Below are positions 7,034 to 16,815 of a stretch of DNA of 64,000 bases, piece by piece (the first letter of the stretch is position 1; the number at the start of each line of letters is the position of its first letter). Source of the stretch: Enterococcus timonensis. Its GTDB lineage: Bacteria; Bacillota; Bacilli; Lactobacillales; Enterococcaceae. The translations under genes and the position numbers were made by a program. Location of the stretch: the NCBI RefSeq assembly GCF_900104595.1, contig NZ_FNVY01000004.1, forward strand, positions 124,001-188,000, given 5' to 3'. The notes below the pieces were generated by a model. The model saw only the letters and a list, made by a program, of their open reading frames with translations, was not told where the DNA came from and searched no databases.

Positions 7034-8194
7034 ATGAAAGATTTACAAGAAATTTTCACAGCAAGATTTGGAGAAGGATCAAAACCAACAGATTTTTTCT
7101 CGCCAGGACGAATTAATTTAATTGGCGAACACACAGATTACAATGGCGGTCACGTTTTTCCAGCGGCGATTACTTTAGGCACTTATGGTGTGGCGCGTCG
7201 TCGTGACGATCAAAAGATTCGTTTGTACTCAGAAAATTTTGCTGATCTTGGCGTGATTGAATTTTCTTTAGACGATTTAAATTACAAAAAAGAAGACAAC
7301 TGGGCAAATTATGCTAAAGGAATGGTAAAATATTTACTAAGCGACGATTTTGCCATCGACTCCGGTTTTGAAGTGGCATTATGGGGCAATATTCCAAACG
7401 GTGCCGGCCTTTCGTCATCGGCTTCACTTGAATTATTAATCGGCGTGATTTTGCAAGAATTATTCGTTCTTCCTACTACGCGCTTGCAATTAATTTTAAC
7501 TGGGAAACGAGTTGAAAATGAATTTATCGGCGTGAATTCCGGTATTATGGATCAATTTGCCATTGGTATGGGCAAAGCAAACCACGGAATTTTTCTTGAC
7601 ACCAATACGCTGGATTATGAAATGGTACCGGTGGAACTTGGCGAGTATGTCGTTTGCATTATGAATACTAACAAGCGTCGCGAGTTGGCCGATTCCAAAT
7701 ACAATCAACGTCGCGCCGAATGTGAAGAAGCGCTGAAACGTCTGAAAAAAGAATTGCCGATTGATTCTCTTGGTGCTTTAGATGAAGAAACGTTTGAAAA
7801 AAATACCGGCTTAATCGGGGATGAAGTTTTAATCAAACGGGCTCGTCATGCCGTTTACGAAAATCAACGGACCATTCAAGCAAAAAATGCTTTAACTTCT
7901 GGCGATTTGGAAACATTTGGCAAATTATTAAATGAATCCCACGCTTCTTTGAAAAATGATTACGAGGTGACCGGCTTAGAATTAGACACATTAGCTGAAA
8001 CCGCACAAAAAGTTCCTGGCGTTTTAGGCGCGCGGATGACCGGCGCTGGATTTGGCGGGTGCGCCATTGCTTTAGTTCATCACGATCACTATCAAGATTT
8101 AACTGACGCAGTTGGCAAAAAATATTTGGATACAGTCGGTTATGCGGCTGATTTTTATGAAGCAAAAATTGGCGATGGCACCAAAAAGTTGTAA
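7034..8194 (+). CDS. galK: Galactokinase
   Basis: GHMP kinase of 386 residues that phosphorylates alpha-D-galactose at C1, the first committed Leloir step. The galactokinase signature [15 protein letters not shown] is at about residue 27, the ATP-binding [12 protein letters not shown] motif at about 120, and [16 protein letters not shown] near the C-terminus. Two adjacent ATG codons exist; the second has better spacing from AGAGGTGA. It is first gene of the gal cluster behind a promoter with an operator-like palindrome. More than 400 bases holding three tandem palindromic repeats separate it from galE, so downstream expression may be reduced or uncoupled. Confidence 0.94.
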   Translation: MKDLQEIFTARFGEGSKPTDFFSPGRINLIGEHTDYNGGHVFPAAITLGTYGVARRRDDQKIRLYSENFADLGVIEFSLDDLNYKKEDNWANYAKGMVKYLLSDDFAIDSGFEVALWGNIPNGAGLSSSASLELLIGVILQELFVLPTTRLQLILTGKRVENEFIGVNSGIMDQFAIGMGKANHGIFLDTNTLDYEMVPVELGEYVVCIMNTNKRRELADSKYNQRRAECEEALKRLKKELPIDSLGALDEETFEKNTGLIGDEVLIKRARHAVYENQRTIQAKNALTSGDLETFGKLLNESHASLKNDYEVTGLELDTLAETAQKVPGVLGARMTGAGFGGCAIALVHHDHYQDLTDAVGKKYLDTVGYAADFYEAKIGDGTKKL

Positions 8195-8233
8195 GATAAA
8201 TTGAATGAAAGATCTTAAACAATGTTTGAATGA

Positions 8234-8350
8234 TAGACGGTGTGTTTTGAACAATGACTAGGAAAATAGATACCATGACTTCTGCCTGCTTGGCAGTCAT
8301 ACACCATGGTCCTAATTTTCTACGTCATTAACCGTTCAAAACACAACCTT
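8234..8350 (+). repeat. Palindromic repeat copy R3 (first of tandem triplet)
   Basis: Outer arms GGTGTGTTTTGAAC and GTTCAAAACACAACC are complementary with one bulged base; the second stem is ATGAC/GTCAT. Inner blocks CTAGGAAAATAGAT and CCTAATTTTCTAC are conserved. The apex is ACCATG / CATGGT enclosing CTGCC...GGCAG. The arm sequence differs fully from R4 and R5. Confidence 0.85.
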
Positions 8351-8471
8351 ATTCACGGTGTCTCAGGCGCAATGGTTAGGAGATTAGATAAAATTTTTAA
8401 AAATCCGAGTTCGGGATTTTCGAAAAATTTTCCTAAATCTCTACACCATTAAGCGCGCCTTTGACAACCTT
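8351..8471 (+). repeat. Palindromic repeat copy R4
   Basis: A 121-base unit nearly identical to R5. Outer arms GGTGTCTCAGGCGC and GCGCGCCTTTGACAACC; second stem AATGG/CCATT; inner blocks GGAGATTAGAT and CCTAAATCTCTAC; apex of AAAATTTTT and AAAAATTTT around a small ATCC/GGAT stem. Confidence 0.85.
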
Positions 8472-8592
8472 ATTCACGGTGTCTCAGGCGCAATGGTTAG
8501 GAGATTAGATAAAATTTTTAAAAATCCAAGTTCAGGATTTTCGAAAAATTTTCCTAAATCTCTACACCATTAATCGCGCCTTCGACAACCTT
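8472..8592 (+). repeat. Palindromic repeat copy R5
   Basis: A 121-base unit that differs from R4 at only a few positions, evidence of recent tandem duplication. Its right end GACAACCTT is followed after four bases by the galE ribosome binding site AGAGGAGG. Confidence 0.85.
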
Positions 8593-8610
8593 ATTAGAGG
8601 AGGAATTATT

Positions 8611-9603
8611 TTGACAATTTTAGTATTGGGTGGGGCTGGGTATATTGGTTCACACGCTGTGGATCAATTGATCGGCAAAAATTATGATGTAGCGGTTATC
8701 GACAATCTCGTGACTGGTCATCGCAAAGCAATCAACAAAAAAGCGCGCTTTTATGAAGGGGATATTCGCGACAAGACCTTTATGCAAAAAGTTTTCTCAA
8801 CAGAAAAAATTGAAGCTGTGATGCATTTTGCAGCATTTTCTTTAGTTGGCGAATCTGTAGATAAACCTTTAAAATATTTCAACAACAATGTTTACGGGAT
8901 GCAAATTTTGCTAGAAGTGATGAAAGAATTCGAAGTTAAAAATATTATTTTCTCGTCAACGGCGGCAACTTACGGCGAACCAACGGAAAATCCAATTACC
9001 GAATTAACACCAACTAATCCGAAAAATCCTTATGGCGAATCAAAATTAATGATGGAAAAAATGATGAAGTGGTCCCACTTGGCATATGGCATGAATTATG
9101 TTGCCTTGCGTTATTTCAACGTGGCTGGCGCCAAAGCCGACTCAACAATTGGGGAAGATCACGATCCAGAAACCCATCTTGTTCCGATTATTTTGCAAAC
9201 AGCATTAGGCCAACGTTCCGTCATGAAAATTTTCGGGGACGATTATGATACGCCAGATGGCACTTGCATTCGTGATTATGTGCAAGTTACTGATTTAATT
9301 GCGGCTCATATTTTAGCGCTAGAATATTTGAAAAATGGTGGCGAATCGACTGCCTTTAATCTTGGCAGCGCCCAAGGTTACTCCGTAAAAGAAATGGTGG
9401 AAGCTGCACGCGAAGTCACTGGTAGAGAAATTCCAGTGGAAATCGTTGCTCGCCGTGCCGGAGATCCGAGTCGTTTAGTGGCTAGTCCTAAAAAAGCGAA
9501 AGAAATTTTAGGATGGAAACCTGAGTATCAAGACGTTAAAGATATTATTCAAACCGCTTGGAATTGGCATTTGTCACACCCAGCCGGCTACGATGATAAA
9601 TAG
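8611..9603 (+). CDS. galE: UDP-glucose 4-epimerase
   Basis: Short-chain dehydrogenase-type epimerase of 330 residues interconverting UDP-galactose and UDP-glucose with bound NAD. The N-terminal Rossmann motif GGAGYIGSH, the catalytic Tyr-Lys pair in [13 protein letters not shown] and the serine/threonine of SSTAATYG are visible. It starts at TTG, with AGAGGAGG seven bases upstream. The upstream region is repeat R5, so no own promoter is obvious. It is followed after 13 bases by galT. Confidence 0.93.
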   Translation: MTILVLGGAGYIGSHAVDQLIGKNYDVAVIDNLVTGHRKAINKKARFYEGDIRDKTFMQKVFSTEKIEAVMHFAAFSLVGESVDKPLKYFNNNVYGMQILLEVMKEFEVKNIIFSSTAATYGEPTENPITELTPTNPKNPYGESKLMMEKMMKWSHLAYGMNYVALRYFNVAGAKADSTIGEDHDPETHLVPIILQTALGQRSVMKIFGDDYDTPDGTCIRDYVQVTDLIAAHILALEYLKNGGESTAFNLGSAQGYSVKEMVEAAREVTGREIPVEIVARRAGDPSRLVASPKKAKEILGWKPEYQDVKDIIQTAWNWHLSHPAGYDDK

Positions 9604-9616
9604 GAAGGAAGATTTC

Positions 9617-11107
9617 ATGTCCATTAGTCAAACGATCGCCGATTTTGTAACCGTCGCTATTGAAAATGGCGGCTATATGGAAATGGATCGACTTTATTTA
9701 CAAAATAAAGTGCTAGGTCTGATCGGTGAAACAACTTTTGAACCCAGCCAACCAAAAGGCGCTGGCGTGGAAGTTGCGCCATTAATTACTGCATTATTAA
9801 ATCAAGCTATCGAAAATAAAGTCGTCGGAAAAACGGCGAGCGCCCAAGATGTTTTGGTCGCGCAACTGACTGACCTTATGACGCCGCCACCTTCTGTTGT
9901 GAATGCTTTATTTGCTGAACATTATCACCATTCACCGGAAGACGCCACGAATTATTTCTTCGATTTATCCCAGAAAAATGATTACATTAAAACTGCGGCG
10001 ATTGCTAAAAATATTATTTTTCCAGCAAAAACAGAATACGGCGACCTTGAAATTACAATTAATTTGTCGAAACCTGAAAAAGACCCTAAAGAAATCGCCG
10101 CAGCCAAAACGGCGCCGGCTCATGTCTATCCAAAATGTCTTTTATGTATGGAAAATGAAGGCTATTTAGGTGGCGGAGCAGCCAATTATCCGGCCCGCAC
10201 AAATCACCGCTTGATCCGGTTGAATTTGCAAGGGGAGAGTTGGGGTTTCCAGTATTCGCCCTATGCTTATTACAACGAGCATTGCATTATCTTGGCCGAA
10301 GAGCATCGCCCAATGAAAATTAACGAAGACACTTTCCGTCGCTTACTGGAAATTGTCCAAGTTTTTCCTCATTATTTTGTGGGTTCTAACGCTGATTTGC
10401 CGATTGTGGGCGGATCAATTCTTAGCCACGATCATTATCAAGGGGGCCATCATGAGTTTCCAATGCAAAAAGCTGCAGCCGAAAAAAGTTATACTTTGAC
10501 GGAATTTCCTGATGTTTCTTTAGAAAAAGTTCGCTGGCCCATGAGTGTCTTGCGCCTCCGTTCTGAAAATAAAGACCATCTGATTCAAGTGGCTAGCCAT
10601 ATTTTAACCAAATGGAAAAATTATTCTGATCCATCTGTCGACGTTCGGGCTTATTCTGGCGATGGCACCCGCCATCACACGGTCACACCGATTGCTCGCA
10701 AAGTTGGTAAGAATTTTGAAATGGATATTGTCTTGCGGGACAATAATATTTCGGCGGAATTTCCTGATGGGATTTTCCATCCACATCCTGACGTGCAACA
10801 TATTAAAAAAGAAAATATCGGCCTAATTGAAGTGTTAGGACTGGCTATTTTGCCACCGCGTTTGAAAGATGAATTAGCTGAAGTGGAAAAATATTTACTA
10901 AGTGAAAAAAATCAAATCGCCGCAATCCATGTACCATGGGCGGAAGAAATTTCCAAAAAATACGCGACGATTACTTCAGAAAATGTTGAAAAAATTGTTC
11001 AAGCTGAAGTGGGCGCAGTCTTTTGCCGCGTCTTAGAAGATGCCGGCGTCTTTAAACGCGATGAACAAGGTGAAGCTGCTTTTGAAAAATTCATTGCAAC
11101 ACTGTAA
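9617..11107 (+). CDS. galT: UDP-glucose-hexose-1-phosphate uridylyltransferase, class II
   Basis: A 496-residue enzyme that transfers UMP from UDP-glucose to galactose-1-phosphate. The length and the motifs SHDHYQGGHHEFPM and FHPHPDVQHIKKENIGLIE are those of the Gram-positive class II family rather than the shorter zinc-type class I. The ATG with GGAAGGAAG upstream is chosen; an in-frame ATG eight codons earlier would overlap the galE stop. It lies between galE and galR, about 30 bases before galR. Confidence 0.93.
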   Translation: MSISQTIADFVTVAIENGGYMEMDRLYLQNKVLGLIGETTFEPSQPKGAGVEVAPLITALLNQAIENKVVGKTASAQDVLVAQLTDLMTPPPSVVNALFAEHYHHSPEDATNYFFDLSQKNDYIKTAAIAKNIIFPAKTEYGDLEITINLSKPEKDPKEIAAAKTAPAHVYPKCLLCMENEGYLGGGAANYPARTNHRLIRLNLQGESWGFQYSPYAYYNEHCIILAEEHRPMKINEDTFRRLLEIVQVFPHYFVGSNADLPIVGGSILSHDHYQGGHHEFPMQKAAAEKSYTLTEFPDVSLEKVRWPMSVLRLRSENKDHLIQVASHILTKWKNYSDPSVDVRAYSGDGTRHHTVTPIARKVGKNFEMDIVLRDNNISAEFPDGIFHPHPDVQHIKKENIGLIEVLGLAILPPRLKDELAEVEKYLLSEKNQIAAIHVPWAEEISKKYATITSENVEKIVQAEVGAVFCRVLEDAGVFKRDEQGEAAFEKFIATL

Positions 11108-11113
11108 AAATAA

Positions 11114-12123
<1,010 letters not shown>

Positions 12124-12124
<1 letters not shown>

Positions 12125-12170
12125 AAAAAATCGCTAGATGACGAAAATTGTCATTTAGCGATTTTTTTAT
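12124..12170 (+). terminator. gal cluster terminator
   Basis: Stem AAATCGCTAGATGAC with GTCATTTAGCGATTT (one wobble), loop GAAAATT, followed by T-run. Confidence 0.85.
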
Positions 12171-12187
12171 CGGGTTGCGCTTATTTT

Positions 12188-12305
12188 AACGGGCAAATTT
12201 CTTGCAAGGTCTAGGGAAAAAGACAATCCCCATCAATAATCAAAAAGCGATTATCAACGGGGATTTCTATTTTCCTACGCCCTTAAGCGCAAAAAATTGC
12301 CCCTA
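12188..12305 (+). repeat. Palindromic repeat copy R6 (divergent arms)
   Basis: Arms GGGCAAATTTCTTGC and GCGCAAAAAATTGCCC, second stem AAGG/CCTT, inner blocks CTAGGGAAAAAGAC and CTATTTTCCTAC, apex ATCCCC...GGGGAT around ATAATC/GATTAT. The right end CTA is the complement of the clpP TAG stop codon. Confidence 0.75.
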
Positions 12306-12896
12306 TTTTTTCAAGTTGTTGTTTTCCATGACGGCGTCGATTAGGCCGTAATCTTTGGCTTGTTGGGCGGTCATGTAGTTGTCGCGGTCGGTATCTTTTT
12401 CGATAACTTCTAGCGGTTGGCCAGTTTGTTCAGCCAAAATTTTATTCAAACGTTCCCGTGTTTCTAAAATATGTTTGGCAGCAATTTCAATTTCGGCTGC
12501 TTGACCTTGGGCACCGCCCATTGGTTGGTGAATCATAATTTCAGCATTTGGCAAGGCGAACCGTTTCCCTTTGGCACCGGCTGTGAGTAAGAAGCTTCCC
12601 ATCGAAGCGGCCATGCCAAGTACGATCGTTTGGACATCGGCTTTAATAAAATTCATCGTGTCAAAAATCGCCAGACCGGCTGAAACTGAACCACCTGGTG
12701 AGTTGATGTACAAGAAAATATCTTTTTCAGAATCTTGAGCATCTAAGAATAATAATTGGGCAATCAAACTGTTGGCCACATCATCGTCGATGGCACCAGA
12801 CAGCATAATAATCCGATCTTTTAATAGGCGCGAATAAATATCATAAGCCCGTTCGCCGCGGGAAGACTGTTCAATGACTGTGGGAATTAAATTCAT
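12303..12896 (-). CDS. clpP: ATP-dependent Clp protease proteolytic subunit
   Basis: Serine protease of 197 residues that forms two heptameric rings and works with Clp ATPases in protein quality control. The catalytic triad is visible: Ser in [11 protein letters not shown] (about residue 97), His in [10 protein letters not shown] (about 122) and Asp in DTDRDNYM (about 171). Strong TAGGAGG ribosome binding site eight bases before the ATG. The promoter carries a CtsR operator, so heat-shock control is expected. The TAG stop codon is also the terminal triplet of repeat R6. Confidence 0.95.
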   Translation of the reverse strand: MNLIPTVIEQSSRGERAYDIYSRLLKDRIIMLSGAIDDDVANSLIAQLLFLDAQDSEKDIFLYINSPGGSVSAGLAIFDTMNFIKADVQTIVLGMAASMGSFLLTAGAKGKRFALPNAEIMIHQPMGGAQGQAAEIEIAAKHILETRERLNKILAEQTGQPLEVIEKDTDRDNYMTAQQAKDYGLIDAVMENNNLKK

Positions 12897-12966
12897 AAGT
12901 TTTTCCTCCTAATGTTCAACTGACTTCTTAGCTATTTTAGCATAAAAAGAAATCATCTACGAAAAA

Positions 12967-12996
12967 AGTATACTGAATTGGTCAAGAAAGGTCAAA
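12967..12996 (-). promoter_or_regulatory. clpP promoter with CtsR operator
   Basis: Minus-strand promoter TTGACC / TATACT with 17-base spacer. On the plus strand GGTCAAGAAAGGTCAAA matches the CtsR heptad-repeat consensus (GGTCAAANANRGTCAAA) at all but one defined position and covers the -35 region. Confidence 0.85.
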
Positions 12997-13064
12997 TTAT
13001 TTGCGCTGAGAATTCATTTTGTCGTAAGCTATTTTATACAAGCAGATTATAGTAAGTAAAAAGT

Positions 13065-13094
13065 TTGTAAAGTATCTATCATAGTGTATACTTT
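13065..13094 (+). promoter_or_regulatory. mazEF promoter and operator palindrome
   Basis: TTGTAA and TATACT with a 16-base spacer. The inverted repeat AAAGTAT...ATACTTT spans the -10 region and spacer, in the position expected for autorepression by the antitoxin. Confidence 0.6.
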
Positions 13095-13110
13095 GCTTGG
13101 GGTGATTAGA

Positions 13111-13365
13111 ATGGAAAAAATCGATACAATTAAAAAATGGGGAAACGGAAATGCCATACGAATCACAAAAGATTTGCTACTTGTGGCCCAATTTTCGGAA
13201 TCTGAACCGATTGAAATCACAGCAACAAAAGGACAAATTGTTATTGTCAAACGAAATAGGAAAACGGTGCAAGAACTACTAGAAGATTATGATGGTTTCT
13301 ATGAACCAAATAAAGAAGGTCAAGAATGGTTGGATATGAAACCGGTGGGAGAAGAAATTAAATGA
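13111..13365 (+). CDS. mazE: MazE-type antitoxin (AbrB/SpoVT fold)
   Basis: An 84-residue antitoxin with the swapped-hairpin AbrB domain: KWGNGNAIRITKDLL is the MazE signature, followed by a beta hairpin (PIEITATKGQIVIVKR) and a flexible C-terminus that should wrap the toxin. The ATG with GGGGTGATT upstream is preferred over the longer open frame, which would run back through the promoter. It overlaps the toxin gene by four bases. Second toxin-antitoxin pair in the window, unrelated in antitoxin type to the first. Confidence 0.85.
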   Translation: MEKIDTIKKWGNGNAIRITKDLLLVAQFSESEPIEITATKGQIVIVKRNRKTVQELLEDYDGFYEPNKEGQEWLDMKPVGEEIK

Positions 13366-13700
13366 AAAATTATTCTCCCGAAATTGGCGATATTATTTTG
13401 ATGGATTTCAGTCCATCATTAGGCCATGAACAAAAAGGAAGGCGACCAGGGTTAATTGTTAGCAGCAATATCTTATCCAAAACTTCTACATTTGCTTGGA
13501 TCATTCCCATCAGCTCGGGTCCGTTTGAATATCCGCTTCATGTAAAATTGGATAATCGAACCAAAACTTCCGGAACGATTTACGTGGAACGGCTGACGTC
13601 CATTGATTATAAAGCAAGAAATGTCCTATTTTTGGAGAAATTACCCAATGATTTGTTAGAAGAAGTTTTATTAAGAATACACGAGATGACGCAAGTATAG
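13362..13700 (+). CDS. mazF: MazF-type endoribonuclease toxin
   Basis: A 112-residue toxin of the MazF/ChpB/PemK family. PEIGDIILMDFSPSLGHEQKGRRPGLIVSS contains the family N-terminal motif (given in outline: DIIxxDF, GHEQKGRRPGLIVS), and the downstream strand GTIYVERLTSIDYKAR carries the second conserved block. It is translationally coupled to mazE (ATGA overlap). It should cleave mRNA at short sites unless bound by MazE. There is no terminator between it and the next gene, 34 bases downstream. Confidence 0.88.
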   Translation: MKNYSPEIGDIILMDFSPSLGHEQKGRRPGLIVSSNILSKTSTFAWIIPISSGPFEYPLHVKLDNRTKTSGTIYVERLTSIDYKARNVLFLEKLPNDLLEEVLLRIHEMTQV

Positions 13701-13734
13701 TCAATCTAGAATTCTAAATTTTTTCCGAGAGGAC

Positions 13735-14934
13735 GTGAAGAAAACGAAAAAAGTGGGTCGTAAAGCAAAAGTTGGTATTGGCTTAGGGATTGCATTTGCC
13801 ATCGTTATTGGGATTTCAATTGTAGCTGCCAACAACAATCATCAAAGTGCTGTGAAAAAATATCAAGCGCAACTGACGCAAGAGACGCAGCGCTTAAGCG
13901 GGCTAAAACAAGAGGTGGACAAATTATATCTTAATGATCAAAAAGATTTTTTAGCTCAAGAGGTCACTGGCGAAAAATTAACAGCTATGGAAATGAAAAT
14001 CAATCAAAATTTTGCTATCCAGGACAAATACGCTAAAGATTCGCAAGTAGGGCAAGCAACAGCTGAAATGGCCAACTTAAAAAATGAACTGCAAGCTGAT
14101 TTTTTGGTCATTAATTTAAAATACAACTTTCAAGAAAAAGCCAATAGTGGTTTTGAAAAAGAGGTTCTTTTAAGTGATGCCTATAATCCAGAGATTGCGG
14201 TAAAAGGCGACAACGATGAAAGTTTCTTCACGACACTTAAAGAAGATTTTTCGAATGATTTTCCAGTAGAAAATGATGCTTGGGTGTCTTCCATGAACAA
14301 AATTATTGCCAATGGAGAAACGCAACTGGCTGATCTAACGACGGCTCAAGAGAAAGTTTCCGCTCTATTAATCGGTGATAAAGCTAAAGAAAATGTGAAC
14401 CGTGCTAGCTACGACGAGGCCAACGAACTTTTAGGCAAGGTGAAAGATAGCGCCACAAAAACAAAACTTGTGAATCATTTGAAAATTGTTTTAGCCAAAG
14501 TGGATCAAGTAGAAAAAGAATTATCTAAGTCTCAAGCTGAAAAAAAGGCGCTAGAACTAGGCGGCGTGGTGGCCGAAAATCCGGACGGGACTTTTACAGT
14601 GAAAGTAGTGGACGGCAGTGAATATTTGGCTGACAAAAATGGGAATATCACGCAAACTGTTGTCGCCAAAGTTCCAGAAGAACCGACGCCGACAACGCCA
14701 CCGGTTTCAAATCCCAATCAACCGACTGAAACAGAAATTCCATACGCCCTTATTCCTTATACAGGCTTTGGCGAATTATTTTATGATTTTGGTCAGGCCG
14801 CCACCACCGCTCAGGAACGAATCGACAAATGGCACGAAAGTTACTACGGTTCAGCGAGTTACACGATCGTTCCAGAACAGTGGAGCGACGGAACAAAAAG
14901 GTATTATTTGGAAATCACTTATAAAAAATATTAA
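13735..14934 (+). CDS. Membrane-anchored extracellular protein, function unknown
   Basis: A 399-residue protein with a basic N-terminus (KKTKKVGRKAK), one membrane segment at residues 12-32, then an outward-facing region: coiled-coil-prone helices (residues 40-290), a short beta-like block (NPDGTFTVKVVDGSEYLADKN), a Pro/Thr-rich linker (about 318-340) and a C-terminal globular tail ending in LEITYKKY. The bitopic layout resembles cell-surface or division proteins, but I do not recognise the family. The start is a GTG only two bases after GAGAGG, which is unusually close; a GTG six codons later is an alternative. It could be co-transcribed with mazEF. Confidence 0.6.
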   Translation: MKKTKKVGRKAKVGIGLGIAFAIVIGISIVAANNNHQSAVKKYQAQLTQETQRLSGLKQEVDKLYLNDQKDFLAQEVTGEKLTAMEMKINQNFAIQDKYAKDSQVGQATAEMANLKNELQADFLVINLKYNFQEKANSGFEKEVLLSDAYNPEIAVKGDNDESFFTTLKEDFSNDFPVENDAWVSSMNKIIANGETQLADLTTAQEKVSALLIGDKAKENVNRASYDEANELLGKVKDSATKTKLVNHLKIVLAKVDQVEKELSKSQAEKKALELGGVVAENPDGTFTVKVVDGSEYLADKNGNITQTVVAKVPEEPTPTTPPVSNPNQPTETEIPYALIPYTGFGELFYDFGQAATTAQERIDKWHESYYGSASYTIVPEQWSDGTKRYYLEITYKKY

Positions 14935-15081
14935 AAATCTAGCGGCGGGTTGGCAGATTTTGCTTGGCTTTTTTAAAAAATCGGCAAAAAACGCAAAATA
15001 AAATAAATTATCGAAAGTCATGTATAATAAGGATAAGTGATTTTGGCAATCATTACTTGAAGAAAATTAGAGGTGAAGTAG

Positions 15082-15600
15082 ATGGAAAATGTGTCTTGGA
15101 TTATTACAGGTGGAGCAGGGTTAGCGGGTGTTGTTGTTGGTGCACTCTTAGTTTTAGCGGCGATAAAATCTCAACGAAAATGGCAAGAGCGCCAAGAAAA
15201 TAAAAAAGAAGAGATGAAAAGAGTCACTGAAGAAATTGATGTTTTACTTTTGCTGAACAAAAAAATCAATGAAATTTTGATGAAACGAAATTTGCTTTTG
15301 CCAAAATATGTTAGTTTCGATGCTTTTGACGACTGTTTTATTACAATTGACGATTATGTCTATTTGCAAAGTTTCGCGGCCCAAAATCATTTTTTGCTGC
15401 CTAATTATTTGGTGGAAGAATTTTTCAAAAATATTGCGGTGCGGCAAGTGGTATTATCACCCGAAGAAACGACTGATATCGGGGGCTACACGTATAAAGG
15501 TGGCCGGCTACTGGTGGAACAATTTTCCGACAACTTAATCTCAATTATTGAAGATCGCAAAATTCAATTAAAAAAAATGAAAAATAATGACGTGAAATAA
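15082..15600 (+). CDS. Bitopic membrane protein, 172 residues, function unknown
   Basis: The N-terminal membrane segment (residues 7-28, Gly/Val/Leu-rich) is followed by a positively charged KSQRKWQERQENKKEE stretch and a cytoplasmic or surface domain of about 125 residues with several aromatic-rich strands (FDDCFITIDDYVYLQSF). No known motif is recognised. AGAGGTGAAG lies before the ATG and a TATAAT box about 50 bases upstream suggests its own promoter. An intrinsic terminator lies about 75 bases after the stop. It is adjacent to the other unrecognised membrane-anchored gene, in the same direction. Confidence 0.65.
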   Translation: MENVSWIITGGAGLAGVVVGALLVLAAIKSQRKWQERQENKKEEMKRVTEEIDVLLLLNKKINEILMKRNLLLPKYVSFDAFDDCFITIDDYVYLQSFAAQNHFLLPNYLVEEFFKNIAVRQVVLSPEETTDIGGYTYKGGRLLVEQFSDNLISIIEDRKIQLKKMKNNDVK

Positions 15601-15672
15601 AGTTAAAAAAAGTTTTGAAAAAATGTACGGAAAAAAGTACGAAAAAAAATTACCGTAAAATAGCAACCAGTT

Positions 15673-15699
15673 AAGGAGGCATTTATTGCTTCCTTTTTT
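15673..15699 (+). terminator. Terminator of the 172-residue membrane protein gene
   Basis: Stem AAGGAGGCA with TGCTTCCTT (one mismatch or wobble), loop TTTAT, T-run. Confidence 0.65.
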
Positions 15700-15700
15700 A

Positions 15701-15751
15701 ATTAAAAAAATTGGCATTGGACTAAAACTAAAGTCCAACGCCAATTCTTTT
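15701..15751 (-). terminator. Terminator of VOC-family gene
   Basis: Minus-strand stem ATTGGCGTTGGACT with AGTCCAATGCCAAT (one wobble), followed by a run of T. A-rich sequence on the other side may make it bidirectional. Confidence 0.8.
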
Positions 15752-15762
15752 AATCATTCTTT

Positions 15763-16665
15763 TTATTCTTCTTTTAATTCTTCTTCGTAAACATTGGCTT
15801 CAATTTCTGCCCGTTGTTTTTGTAAAAATGGTGGCAAGGCAAAGCTTTCGCCTAATGTTTCTAGCGGTTCGTCAATGGTGAACCCTGGTTGTAAAGTGGC
15901 AAATTCCACCCGATTGCCGCCGGGTTCGCGAATATATAAGCTCTTGAAATAGCCGCGAGAAATCATTTTTTCAATATTCCAGCCTTGCTCTTTAGCCTTG
16001 TCATGGAGCGCTCTTAAGGCTTCGTCGTCTTTAACGGCAAAGGCCACGTGATCCATTGAGCCGCGACCCATATGACTTTTTTCATCAGAATTACTTTGAG
16101 TAATCGTAATAAATTCTGTCTCGTTAAAAATAATTTTATCGCCAGTCATCTTCCAGCCGAGCAATTTTTCAAAAAAGTCAGCAGTTTGCACTACATCAGG
16201 TACGTGAAATTCAGTCGAGGCTAGTCCGATGATTTGTTTGTCTTGCGGAATATCGGTGTGAGTGGCGACTTTTTCATCAGTTAAAGGGGGCAAAGTTGTT
16301 TCATTTAAAAAGACTTTCACATTATCTTCATCGAAAAATTGTAAAGTATGGTTATTTTTTTCAAAAGAAATGCCGGCGTCATTTAAACGATTTTCCCAAA
16401 AACTTAGGGAGTTTACTGGAAGTTTTAAGCCAATCGTTTGTAACGAATTTTTATTATCTTGGCGCGCACCAAGGCGCGGGACGACAAAAAAAGTCACCAC
16501 TGAACCGGGACTGCCTGTGTAATCACCATAATACCAGTGGAGCATGCGGTGGTTATCTTGATTGACGGTATTTTTAACAAAACGGAGACCTAAAAGTTCC
16601 GTATAAAAGTTTTTATTGTCGTTAGCGTAGCGAGTTAAAAGTGAAACGTGATGAAATGCATTCAT
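15763..16665 (-). CDS. VOC-superfamily ring-cleaving-dioxygenase-like/glyoxalase protein
   Basis: A 300-residue protein with two vicinal-oxygen-chelate modules: residues about 4-130 (FHHVSLLTRYANDNKNFYTELLG in outline) and about 148-265 (GLASTEFHVPDVVQTADFFEKLLG). Metal ligand candidates are His6, His in MDHVAFAV and Glu in GNRVEFATL. Annotated relatives are often called ring-cleaving dioxygenase or YkcA-like; the true substrate in lactic acid bacteria is unknown. It is monocistronic, with its own promoter and terminator. AGAAGG lies before the ATG. Confidence 0.82.
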   Translation of the reverse strand: MNAFHHVSLLTRYANDNKNFYTELLGLRFVKNTVNQDNHRMLHWYYGDYTGSPGSVVTFFVVPRLGARQDNKNSLQTIGLKLPVNSLSFWENRLNDAGISFEKNNHTLQFFDEDNVKVFLNETTLPPLTDEKVATHTDIPQDKQIIGLASTEFHVPDVVQTADFFEKLLGWKMTGDKIIFNETEFITITQSNSDEKSHMGRGSMDHVAFAVKDDEALRALHDKAKEQGWNIEKMISRGYFKSLYIREPGGNRVEFATLQPGFTIDEPLETLGESFALPPFLQKQRAEIEANVYEEELKEE

Positions 16666-16703
16666 TACAAAACCTTCTTTCGATTTATTACTTACTAAAA
16701 ATA

Positions 16704-16732
16704 AGTATAATAGCTGAAGGAAATTTCGTCAA
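16704..16732 (-). promoter_or_regulatory. Promoter of VOC-family gene
   Basis: Minus-strand TTGACG and TATACT with a 17-base spacer, close to the sigma-A consensus. Confidence 0.75.
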
Positions 16733-16815
16733 CTATTTGTGTTTGCCTAAAATTCTGGTGTACAATAAGGCAAGATTATAGAAAATGTGGCAAGATTTTA
16801 GAAAAGAGGAGAATC

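Noticed and set aside
8234-8592. Possible CRISPR-like array from regularly spaced repeats
   Set aside because: The units are contiguous ~120-base palindromes without unique spacers, and no cas gene is in the window.
12188-12305. R6 as an ordinary clpP terminator only
   Set aside because: It has the conserved inner blocks and the same arm and apex order as the repeat family, and on the clpP strand it lacks a proper T-run directly after the stem.
13084-13110. Start of mazE at the upstream ATG
   Set aside because: That codon lies inside the promoter/operator palindrome; GGGGTGATT precedes the ATG at 13111.
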